Below, piece by piece: positions 37,354 to 44,046 of a stretch of DNA of 64,000 bases (position 1 is its first letter; each line of letters starts with the position of its first letter). Origin of the DNA: Granulicella sp. L60 (GTDB lineage Bacteria > Acidobacteriota > Terriglobia > Terriglobales > Acidobacteriaceae); NCBI RefSeq assembly GCF_009765825.1, contig NZ_LMUR01000018.1, positions 1,908,208 through 1,972,207 on the forward strand, read 5' to 3'. Made by a program: the position numbers and the translations under genes. Below the pieces are notes generated by a model. It worked only from the letters and a program-made list of their open reading frames with translations, did not search any database and was not told where the DNA came from.

Positions 37354-37400
37354 GGTTGACATGACAACCTAAACTAACTAATTTGGTTGACATGACAACT
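37354..37400 (+). promoter_or_regulatory. Promoter with paired MarR operators for a leaderless SDR gene
   Basis: Consensus -35 TTGACA (37,356-37,361), exactly 17 bp, then -10 TAATTT (37,379-37,384). The predicted start of transcription (about 37,391-37,392) coincides with the ATG of the SDR gene, and no ribosome site precedes the ATG. Two copies of the palindrome GGTTGACATGACAAC begin at 37,354 and 37,385, 31 bp (about three turns) apart: one covers the -35, the other the start point and ATG. Confidence 0.75.
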
Positions 37401-38123
37401 GATGCCCATGGAAAGGTTGCACTTGTGACCGGAGCGAACAAAGGGATCGGCAAAGCCATCGCCAAAGGGCTGGCGCGGAAAGGATTTACTGTCTTTCTTG
37501 GAGCGCGTGATTCTGAAAAGGGCATAGCCGCTGCTGCCGAACTTAAGGCCGAGGGAGACGTGCGCTTTGTTCAACTGGAGGTCACCCATTTAACTTCTGT
37601 GCTGAGCGCGAAGCAACTGATTGAATCGGAGACAGGCCGCTTGGATGTGCTGGTGAATAACGCTGGGATTGGTGCCGCACCCGGTTCGAGGTTCAACACT
37701 CCCGAAGAAGAGATCGCAGAAAATATGCGTGCCGTCTACGAGACGAATGTCTTTGCCGTCGTAAGGGTCACGAATGCTTTTCTTCCGCTGCTTCTCCAAT
37801 CCGATGCGGGGCGCATCGTGAACGTAACGAGTAAGCGCGGATCGCTTGGCGAGGAGGGGGCGTGGGTTGGCCGCCCGAACATGACGTACTCCAGCTCAAA
37901 GACCGCCCTGAACGCAATCACAGTTCATTACGCTCGCAGCCTTGCGGAGACTCACGTCAAGGTGAACGGGGCGGCGCCCGGCCACGTCGCCACCGACTTC
38001 AACGGCTTTCGTGGAACGCGAACGCCTGAACATGGAGCCGAGGTGGCAATTCGATTGGCGCAATTGGATATTGATGGGCCGACAGGTGCTGTTTTTGAGG
38101 ATGAACACCAACTGTGTTGGTAG
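37392..38123 (+). CDS. Short-chain dehydrogenase/reductase, MarR-controlled
   Basis: 243 residues from ATG 37,392. Classical SDR: cofactor motif TGANKGIGKAIAKGLA (T-G-x3-G-x-G), NNAGIG, the catalytic Ser near IVNVTSKRGSLGE, and Y-S-S-S-K in MTYSSSKTALNAI. The C-terminal PGHVATDFNGFRG is the usual substrate-loop edge. The N-terminus lacks an acidic residue fixing NAD choice, and ARDSEKG fits NADP. Probably removes a reactive carbonyl or modifies the ligand sensed by the divergent MarR protein. The ATG sits within the second operator. Confidence 0.92.
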   Translation: MTTDAHGKVALVTGANKGIGKAIAKGLARKGFTVFLGARDSEKGIAAAAELKAEGDVRFVQLEVTHLTSVLSAKQLIESETGRLDVLVNNAGIGAAPGSRFNTPEEEIAENMRAVYETNVFAVVRVTNAFLPLLLQSDAGRIVNVTSKRGSLGEEGAWVGRPNMTYSSSKTALNAITVHYARSLAETHVKVNGAAPGHVATDFNGFRGTRTPEHGAEVAIRLAQLDIDGPTGAVFEDEHQLCW

Positions 38124-38136
38124 ACCTGCCAAGATA

Positions 38137-38155
38137 AGTACCGACAAACGCCGTT
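38137..38155. repeat. Short dispersed repeat, left half
   Basis: AGTACCGACAAACGCCGTT. Its AGTACCGAC end is the complement of the GTCGGTACT-like right ends of other copies, which shows the family is palindromic. Confidence 0.5.
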
Positions 38156-38216
38156 ATTGGATGCCTAATTCCGTAGGATCGATGACGAAATGCTGATTAA
38201 CAGGGATGCGTCTGAA

Positions 38217-39143
38217 CTAGAGAACATAAGAAGGTTGGATCGGTCCATCTGTAGTGTCGGCTAGCAGCGCCTTGCCTAGCAAGTTCCGCTGCCGCCAGCA
38301 GATAAAGGCGGCCATCAGTAAAGTTACGATTGCAAGTGCCGCGCCAAATTCGTCGATCCACCAACGAGTGTGACCGCTATCAGCAGTGCGTGGCGTGAGC
38401 ACGGTCTGAATCCAAAAGTTATGGGTTGCATGTAACAAGACGCAGGGCCAAAGGCTCCCGGAACGTAGTCTTACCCAGACCCATAGAAACCTCATGGCTA
38501 TGACCATGGTTGCAAAACATAGGAAGCTGTACCAGAGAGGCGCATCCCCATGGTACCCACCGTATAGAAGAAATGGCACGTGCCAAACAGCCCAGATCGC
38601 GCCCGAGATTAACGAAGTTGCCGTGAAACCAAATCTTCTTGCGAGTGCAGGCACGAGAAATCCGGACCAACCGATTTCTTCCCCCAGCGCCCCAAGAGTC
38701 CCTCCTCCGAAGACACCAAGCACGACCGGCAGTGCGGACATCGGAATGTACGTCAATATATGAACCCACCATATAAGACCCCATCCGGTTGGTTGGCCGG
38801 GGCCACGAATGAAGGCCTCGTGAGGGGTTCCCAGTCCGGTGATCCAAATGAAACTGTATGCGAGGAGGGAGTAGCCGATAGGAATGAAATAGCCGGCAGC
38901 GACCCACTTCCACTTCGGCCACCGCCAGCCAAATCGGCGCATCGGAACACGGCATACCCGTGACGTCAAGAGACCCGCCAGTCCTGGGGAACACATCAGG
39001 CCCAGCACGAGCGGCCAATGACCCTGCATCTTATACTTCGCAAGCAGCACCCACCAAGGCGCACTGAGAAGAAGTGTCGCGCTCAGAAAGACTACGGTTT
39101 GCCTACCGTTGCCCAAGTTGTCTGTTTGAACGCTCTCGTTCAT
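38217..39143 (-). CDS. CPBP-family intramembrane protease-like protein
   Basis: 308 residues, about eight membrane helices. CPBP (CAAX protease and bacteriocin-processing) motifs: motif 1 GALGEEIGWSGFLVPAL has the paired Glu, but the Arg of the usual E-E-x3-R pattern is Ser; motif 2 AIWAVWHVPFLL (x3-H); motif 3 LLHATHNFW (H-x3-N). The Arg loss means activity should be doubted. In bacteria such proteins process peptides or protect against bacteriocins; here it is isolated cargo. Confidence 0.85.
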   Translation of the reverse strand: MNESVQTDNLGNGRQTVVFLSATLLLSAPWWVLLAKYKMQGHWPLVLGLMCSPGLAGLLTSRVCRVPMRRFGWRWPKWKWVAAGYFIPIGYSLLAYSFIWITGLGTPHEAFIRGPGQPTGWGLIWWVHILTYIPMSALPVVLGVFGGGTLGALGEEIGWSGFLVPALARRFGFTATSLISGAIWAVWHVPFLLYGGYHGDAPLWYSFLCFATMVIAMRFLWVWVRLRSGSLWPCVLLHATHNFWIQTVLTPRTADSGHTRWWIDEFGAALAIVTLLMAAFICWRQRNLLGKALLADTTDGPIQPSYVL

Positions 39144-39200
39144 TAACCCCTCTCAATGTGGCAGGAATACGCGAACTAATAACACTAGGTCCTCGATATA

Positions 39201-39268
39201 AGTAATCAGAAACGCCGTTCGCGTCAGTAGAGGATTGCTGACGATATGCCGACATATCGGTACTAATC
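39201..39268. repeat. Short dispersed palindromic repeat, fullest copy
   Basis: 68 bp: AGTAATCAGAAACGCCGTTC, GCGTCAGTAGAGGATTGCTG, ACGATATGCCGACATATCGG, TACTAATC. It carries both half motifs of the family and an inner CGTCAGTA/TGCTGACG inverted pair. Intergenic between the CPBP gene and the cupin gene. Confidence 0.6.
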
Positions 39269-39362
39269 CGAGTCGATAGGTGCATTGGCGATTTTTCGCT
39301 AGTCGAAATTCGCTAACGATGAGAGGAGCTTTTCTTCGGACTGACGCATGAGAAGAACCGGA

Positions 39363-39758
39363 CTATCTCTCGTATTCCTGTTCGCTAACCTTCTCCATCC
39401 AATCGACTACCTTGCCATCCAGTCTTTCCTGAATGGCGATGTGGGTCATCGCAGTCGCGGCACTGGCACCGTGCCAATGCTTCTCGCCTGGGGCAAACCA
39501 GACAACATCACCAGGCCGAATCTCCTGCACCGATTCACCATTCTTCTGCACCCAGCCAAGACCGGATGTCACGATGAGCGTTTGTCCGAGCGGATGGGTA
39601 TGCCAGGCTGTCCGTGCGCCGGGCTCGAAGGTAACGCAGGCACCACTTACACGGGCTGGTTCTGCTCTATCGAAGAGCGGATCGATCCTCACAGTGCCAG
39701 TAAACCAGTCGTCCGGTCCTTTTATCGATGGCTTGGAACCTACTTTTTGAATCTCCAT
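39363..39758 (-). CDS. Cupin-domain protein
   Basis: 131 residues from ATG 39,758, preceded by a strong AAGGAGAG; the longer open frame overlaps the SDR gene and is not used. Cupin motifs: GARTAWHTHPLGQTLIVTSG (motif 1, H-x-H and later residues) and PGDVVWFAPGEKHWHGA (motif 2). The sequence around TGTVRIDPLFD is typical of the group near carboxymuconolactone-decarboxylase-linked cupins. Downstream partner of the SDR gene, 10 bp away. Confidence 0.9.
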   Translation of the reverse strand: MEIQKVGSKPSIKGPDDWFTGTVRIDPLFDRAEPARVSGACVTFEPGARTAWHTHPLGQTLIVTSGLGWVQKNGESVQEIRPGDVVWFAPGEKHWHGASAATAMTHIAIQERLDGKVVDWMEKVSEQEYER

Positions 39759-39768
39759 GAACTCTCCT

Positions 39769-40527
39769 TTAGTGGGCGACGAAGCCGCCGTCAACGGGAA
39801 GGGCAACGCCCAGAACGAGCGAAGCTGCGGAACTGCACAACCACAGCACAGCGGCTGCAATTTCTTCCGGTCTGCCGGGGCGACCGATCGGTTGCTGCTT
39901 GAGGAATTCCTGCATCGCGGCGGGATCGATGCCATCGCCCATCGGCGTCTCGATGCAGCCAGGACAGATGGCATTGATACGTATTCCCTGCGCAGCAACG
40001 TCAAGCGCTGCGCTCTTAGTGAGACCAATCACGCCGTGCTTGGTGGCATGGTAGGCTGCGCGGCCTGGAAGACCTACGAGACCGCCAAGAGACGAGCAGT
40101 TAACGATCGATCCGGCTCCTTGCTTCTTCATCTGGAGCAGCTCGTGCTTCATAAACGTCCAGATACCGCGCAGATTGACGGCGTTCACCTCGTCATAGCC
40201 TTCGCCGGTCTCTTCCATCATGGGGCACATTGGCCCGAGGATGCCGGCATTGTTGTACGCCATGTCCAGACTGCCAAACTCAACCACGGCACGTTCCACC
40301 GCTGACTCTGCCACTTTTTCATCCGACACGTCGCCAGCGACCATGATCGCCTTGCCCCCGGCACCTGTGATCTCTTTCAGGAGCACCGTCAGATCCTCCT
40401 GATTTCGATCAACCAGCACGACTGCCGCGCCAGCTTCAGCAAAGGCTTTCGCCGTAGCACGGCCAAGGCCGGAGGCTGCGCCGGTGACAAGCGCTACCTG
40501 TCCTGAAAAGTCATATTTCGGATTCAT
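39769..40527 (-). CDS. Short-chain dehydrogenase/reductase
   Basis: 252 residues from ATG 40,527, chosen for the AAGGAG seven bases before it. TGAASGLGRATAKAFAEAGA cofactor motif, followed by VDRNQED with an Asp that favours NAD; NNAGILG; Ser in SIVNCSSLGG; catalytic YHATK in AAYHATKHGVIGLTKSAAL. First gene of an SDR-cupin pair. It is divergent from a LysR regulator that likely controls both. Confidence 0.93.
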   Translation of the reverse strand: MNPKYDFSGQVALVTGAASGLGRATAKAFAEAGAAVVLVDRNQEDLTVLLKEITGAGGKAIMVAGDVSDEKVAESAVERAVVEFGSLDMAYNNAGILGPMCPMMEETGEGYDEVNAVNLRGIWTFMKHELLQMKKQGAGSIVNCSSLGGLVGLPGRAAYHATKHGVIGLTKSAALDVAAQGIRINAICPGCIETPMGDGIDPAAMQEFLKQQPIGRPGRPEEIAAAVLWLCSSAASLVLGVALPVDGGFVAH

Positions 40528-40651
40528 GTTTTCTCCTTCGGGTGAGTTCTTGAGGCGTCCAAGAATGAACACCGGTTATATAAGAGATAGATGCTTCCTC
40601 TCATGCAGGAAATCATCCCGTACAGCATGGCGTTATGAGTATCATGCATAA

Positions 40652-41539
40652 ATGATCCGTGACGAATTGTCTGAGTTGTCAGCTTTTGCCACCGTCGCTC
40701 AGGAGCGCAGTTTCACAAGAGCGGCGGCTCGACTTGGAATGTCACAGTCGGCCTTGAGTCACTCGATGCGCGGCCTGGAAAAGCGACTGGGGGTTCAACT
40801 GCTGGCACGAACAACGCGCAGCGTCTCGCCAACAGCCGCTGGCGCTGCACTACTACAGGAACTTGCACCTGCGTTGGAACGGATTGAGCGCTCGGTGGCC
40901 GAAACACGGAATCAGCTTGAGAAACCGACCGGCCGAATTCGCCTGATCGTGCCGCGCCTTGTGGCGCAAATGGTGGTCATGCCTAAGCTTGCCGCTTTTG
41001 CACGCAAATACCCCGAAATCGTTTTGGAAATCACGACATCAAACGATCCCGTCGATCTGGTGGCCGGTGAATACGACGCGGGTATCCAGCTCGGCGAATT
41101 TATCCAGCGAGATATGATCGCAGTCCGTGTCACAAGAGAGATGCGGCTTGCTATCGTCGGCTCCGCTGCCTATTTCAAGTCCAATCCCATCCCGAAATAT
41201 CCGCAAGATCTCAAAGATCACTCCTGCATCGGCTTTCGATTCAGCAATGGTCTATACCGGTGGGAATTCGAAAAAGGCAGCAAAGTCGTAACTGTCAGCC
41301 CGCAAGGGCACGCTTCGTTCGATGATCCCGAACTCGTCATTCAGGCAGTTGAGGCGGGCTTGGGAATCGGCTCATCCATCGAAGAACCGTTGGCCCGCCA
41401 GATTTCAAGTGGTCGCCTGGTACAAGTCTTGAAAGATTGGTGCCCGATGTTTCCTGGATATTTTCTCTACCATCCCAGCCGTCGGAATCAACCAGCCGCT
41501 CTCTCGGCGCTGATCGATACGCTCCGACATACCGATTGA
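40652..41539 (+). CDS. LysR-type transcriptional regulator (CrgA-like)
   Basis: 295 residues. N-terminal winged HTH: ELSAFATVAQERSFTRAAAR, LGMSQSALSHSMRGLEKRLG, LLARTTRSVSPTAAGAALLQ. The C-terminal effector domain (RIRLIVPRLVAQMVVMPKLA, GLGIGSSIEEPLARQISSGR) is of the group paired with SDR or quinone reductase genes. Divergent from the SDR-cupin pair across a 124-bp spacer, so probably their activator. Lies on the ICE. Confidence 0.92.
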   Translation: MIRDELSELSAFATVAQERSFTRAAARLGMSQSALSHSMRGLEKRLGVQLLARTTRSVSPTAAGAALLQELAPALERIERSVAETRNQLEKPTGRIRLIVPRLVAQMVVMPKLAAFARKYPEIVLEITTSNDPVDLVAGEYDAGIQLGEFIQRDMIAVRVTREMRLAIVGSAAYFKSNPIPKYPQDLKDHSCIGFRFSNGLYRWEFEKGSKVVTVSPQGHASFDDPELVIQAVEAGLGIGSSIEEPLARQISSGRLVQVLKDWCPMFPGYFLYHPSRRNQPAALSALIDTLRHTD

Positions 41540-41644
41540 CCACGCGTGTCGCACATCTTCATACCTCGGCTTCTCGAAATGATCTTTCAGGTTTCCAACT
41601 GGCGATAGCAGGCCAATGCGCTCATTGAGCGCTGGATTAGTCCT

Positions 41645-41673
41645 CACAAACGCCGTTTTCGTCAGTATTGCGG
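41645..41673. repeat. Short dispersed repeat, left half
   Basis: CACAAACGCCGTTTTCGTCA then GTATTGCGG. Between the CrgA-like regulator and the excisionase-like gene; the 220-bp spacer holds nothing else I can name. Confidence 0.5.
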
Positions 41674-41760
41674 AACCGGATGCATGCGGCCCAATGCGCG
41701 TGTTTGGTGGAGCTCCCTTCGCCTCACGGCACAAAGAACCCACCAAGCAAAGAAGAATGA

Positions 41761-42003
41761 CTAGCTCGCGAGTCGCTCAGGATGATCCGACCTCGTAAAA
41801 CGACGCAAATCTGCTGTAGGGATCAAGACGCGGCTGCCTATTCGCCGCGTAGTCAGTTGCTTGTGAGCGACGAGGTAATCAAGCGCACGCTCGCTAATGG
41901 ACAACATCTGCGCTGCTTCACCTCTTCCGACGAGTAGTTTCTCGTCAGTGTTGACGTGTGCGCGTTGCGGTTTCTTTTTGGGGGGCAAGGACTCGAAACT
42001 CAC
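41761..42003 (-). CDS. Excisionase/AlpA-like HTH protein
   Basis: 80 residues from a GTG at 42,003, preceded by AAGGAG with a 7-base gap; the ATG at 42,009 is only one base from that site and is a worse choice. A Lys-rich head (ESLPPKKKPQRAH) precedes a MerR-like HTH_17 domain: LLVGRGEAAQMLSISERALD then YLVAHKQLTTRRIGSRVLIP. Small proteins of this kind act as recombination directionality factors or activators in ICEs. A 31-bp element identical to one before virB2 lies 80 bp upstream. Confidence 0.75.
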   Translation of the reverse strand: MSFESLPPKKKPQRAHVNTDEKLLVGRGEAAQMLSISERALDYLVAHKQLTTRRIGSRVLIPTADLRRFTRSDHPERLAS

Positions 42004-42083
42004 GGGCATTCTCCTTTGGCGGATGACCGCAGGCGCGTAGCGACTGGGTTGCACCAGATTGAATCGAAGCGCATGTCGCGTCC

Positions 42084-42114
42084 AATACTTCTTAGGCATC
42101 AGGTGATGCCTCCC
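42084..42114 (-). promoter_or_regulatory. 31-bp control element before excisionase-like gene
   Basis: Reads, in the direction of that gene, GGGAGGCATCACCTGATGCC then TAAGAAGTATT. The core GGCATCA-CC-TGATGCC is a perfect 7-bp inverted repeat. Identical over all 31 bp to 43,253-43,283, which has the same orientation relative to virB2. Flanking bases differ between the two sites, so only the element itself is kept. Confidence 0.8.
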
Positions 42115-42241
42115 AACTATCACTTGCCCTCCCACCCCCGCCGTTTGCGGAGAATCAAGATAGGCAACATCAAAATGCAAGTCGAACATCCAACCATTTC
42201 TGTACTTGGTTCGGCCATCTTCGCCAGTGGAGATTCAGGGC

Positions 42242-43216
42242 ATGGACGACTTCGCAGAATTCCGGCATTTCAAGTATCTCCTCGCGGTCGCTGAGCATAA
42301 GGGCTTTCGCGCTGCCGCAGAAGCTCTAAATACCACTCAGCCCTCTCTCAGTCGCCAGATCAAGGAATTCCAAGAGCACTACAACCTCCGACTGTTTCGA
42401 CCCACGAAGGGCCGGAATGTAGAGTTGACGCCAGCTGGCGAGGCTCTCTTGGTGATTGCGAAAGATGTCCTTGAAGTTCGCGACCAAGCTCTGGCGGCGC
42501 TGGAAGCGATTCAAAGCGGTGAAGCCCAGGTCTTGAGGATAGGCTGCGCTCCCTTTGTCGACAAAGAAGTTTGCAAGAAGGCTACCGACCTTCAAAGGGC
42601 GCTGATTCCGGCGGCTTCTATTCATGTTTCGACGGGTGATACCAGTACGCTGCTGTCCGACCTAAAGAACGATGTTCTGGACGCCGTCGTTGTGAGTCTT
42701 CCCGTCGAGGATGAGGACTTGAGAGTGGAGATCATCAAGCAAGAACGGCTTGTTGTGTGTCTCCCTGTCGATCACCCGCTCAGTAGAAAGCCCGCGCTAT
42801 CAGCTGAGGACTTGACCTCCAACCTCACGGTTTTCCGTCATCCCAATCAGCATCCAGAGGCCCACGCCAGATTAGTCGAATTGCTCTCAGAACTTGGAGT
42901 GCAGTTCGAAGAGCATTCGCACACGTCTCATCCGCACGAGATGCAAGAGATGGTGAAAAGCGGCTCAGGCTTTGCACTGATCCGAGAAGGAACAGTGATG
43001 CTGGACGGGTTGACGACTCGGCCCATCATTGGAGTGGACTGGACCGTCGATACAGCCTTCGTATACCGCGCTAGTCCGAAGGCTAGAATCATCCCAATCA
43101 TTGGTAAGAACCTGCGAAAGCAGTTTTCGAGAATGGCTAGGATGTTGGGCAGAAAGAAAGAGCCACAAAGCGTCCGTCCAGACGAGCAAAATGGGCAGAT
43201 GAAATTGCTTGGATAG
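42242..43216 (+). CDS. LysR-type transcriptional regulator
   Basis: 324 residues from ATG 42,242. HTH: RHFKYLLAVAEHKGFRAAAE, ALNTTQPSLSRQIKEFQEHY, NLRLFRPTKGRNVELTPAGE. Effector domain includes VLRIGCAPFVDKEV, DAVVVSLPVEDEDL and GSGFALIREGT. A 40-residue basic tail (RMARMLGRKKEPQSVRPDEQ) extends past the usual length. It lies between the two 31-bp elements and directly before the transfer operon, so it may activate conjugation genes; LysR regulators also often bind inverted repeats of this sort. Confidence 0.88.
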   Translation: MDDFAEFRHFKYLLAVAEHKGFRAAAEALNTTQPSLSRQIKEFQEHYNLRLFRPTKGRNVELTPAGEALLVIAKDVLEVRDQALAALEAIQSGEAQVLRIGCAPFVDKEVCKKATDLQRALIPAASIHVSTGDTSTLLSDLKNDVLDAVVVSLPVEDEDLRVEIIKQERLVVCLPVDHPLSRKPALSAEDLTSNLTVFRHPNQHPEAHARLVELLSELGVQFEEHSHTSHPHEMQEMVKSGSGFALIREGTVMLDGLTTRPIIGVDWTVDTAFVYRASPKARIIPIIGKNLRKQFSRMARMLGRKKEPQSVRPDEQNGQMKLLG

Positions 43217-43252
43217 CCGCGCTGATATTGGACGGATGCGAATGCGATATCC

Positions 43253-43283
43253 GGGAGGCATCACCTGATGCCTAAGAAGTATT
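43253..43283 (+). promoter_or_regulatory. 31-bp control element before the transfer operon
   Basis: GGGAGGCATCACCTGATGCC then TAAGAAGTATT, 70 bp before virB2. Together with 42,084-42,114 it forms an inverted pair flanking the LysR gene. The AGTATTAG at its end could serve as part of a -10 box. Confidence 0.8.
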
Positions 43284-43353
43284 AGACGAGCGGGCAACTT
43301 GCGTCCTAATGTCTCGGCATACCACGACTGCTTCACAGTCGCAGGAGGTGCCG

Positions 43354-43686
43354 ATGTCCCGCAGTATTCGTGTCATCATTCCAAGCCAAACAGTACAGGC
43401 CGTCCGCAGTTGGGTTCGGTCTCGTCTCCTCTTCATCGGCGTGCTGCTGCTACTGCCTGTGGCAGCACACGCTCAATCGTCCCCATTTGATAGCGGCTTC
43501 ACCAACCTGCAGACCCTCTTCACCGGAACGATTGCAAAGGCGGCAAGTCTCATCGCAATCGTGATCGGAGGCTACGGCTTCGCTCATGGCGAACCGGGAG
43601 CCAAGAAGGCACTCGCGGGTGTCGCAGCCGGTACGGGCATTGCCGTCATGGCGGCGAACGTCCTGAGTTGGCTTTGGGGCGCGTAA
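43354..43686 (+). CDS. virB2: VirB2/TrbC-like pilin
   Basis: 110 residues from ATG 43,354, with GGAGG 5 bases before; the 15-residue extension upstream lacks a site. A long signal peptide (SRLLFIGVLLLLPVAAHAQ) with A-H-A before Gln, then a mature chain of about 70 residues with two hydrophobic helices (IAKAASLIAIVIGGYGFAHG, GVAAGTGIAVMAANVLSWLWG) joined by a small basic loop. This is the plan of VirB2/TrbC pilins that form the conjugative pilus. First gene of the transfer operon. Confidence 0.9.
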   Translation: MSRSIRVIIPSQTVQAVRSWVRSRLLFIGVLLLLPVAAHAQSSPFDSGFTNLQTLFTGTIAKAASLIAIVIGGYGFAHGEPGAKKALAGVAAGTGIAVMAANVLSWLWGA

Positions 43687-43743
43687 CCCACCGCGTCATG
43701 CCTAACCACAACGCACCAATCCATTCCACCTTGCGAGGGGCCT

Positions 43744-44046
43744 ATGTCGGAACAACCGAACCGGAAGCGGCGCACAAATCGCGTATTCAAAAGCTTACAT
43801 AAGCCCCTTACATACCTCGGAGTGGAGCGCACACTCTTTTACTTCGTCTGCGTCGGAGCAGTTGGAGCATTCAATCTCTTCAACAGCATCCTCGCCGGCT
43901 TAGGCGTCTTCATCGCCGGTTTCATCTTCGGCCATTGGGTCACGAGCAGCGATCCGGCTTTTCTTCGCATTCTTGCAAAGTCCGAGCGTTACAAGTTGCG
44001 GTACGACGCTGCAAAGCAGCTCGTTCCCCGCGTGGAGGTTCGCTGA
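43744..44046 (+). CDS. virB3: VirB3/TrbD-like inner membrane protein
   Basis: 100 residues. Basic head (NRKRRTNRVFKSLHKPLTYL), then a hydrophobic hairpin (FYFVCVGAVGAFNLF, ILAGLGVFIAGFIFGHWV) and a cytosolic tail with DPAFLRILAKSERYKLRYDA, typical of VirB3. It works with VirB4 at the inner-membrane base of the channel. The stop overlaps the virB4 start (TGATG). Confidence 0.9.
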   Translation: MSEQPNRKRRTNRVFKSLHKPLTYLGVERTLFYFVCVGAVGAFNLFNSILAGLGVFIAGFIFGHWVTSSDPAFLRILAKSERYKLRYDAAKQLVPRVEVR

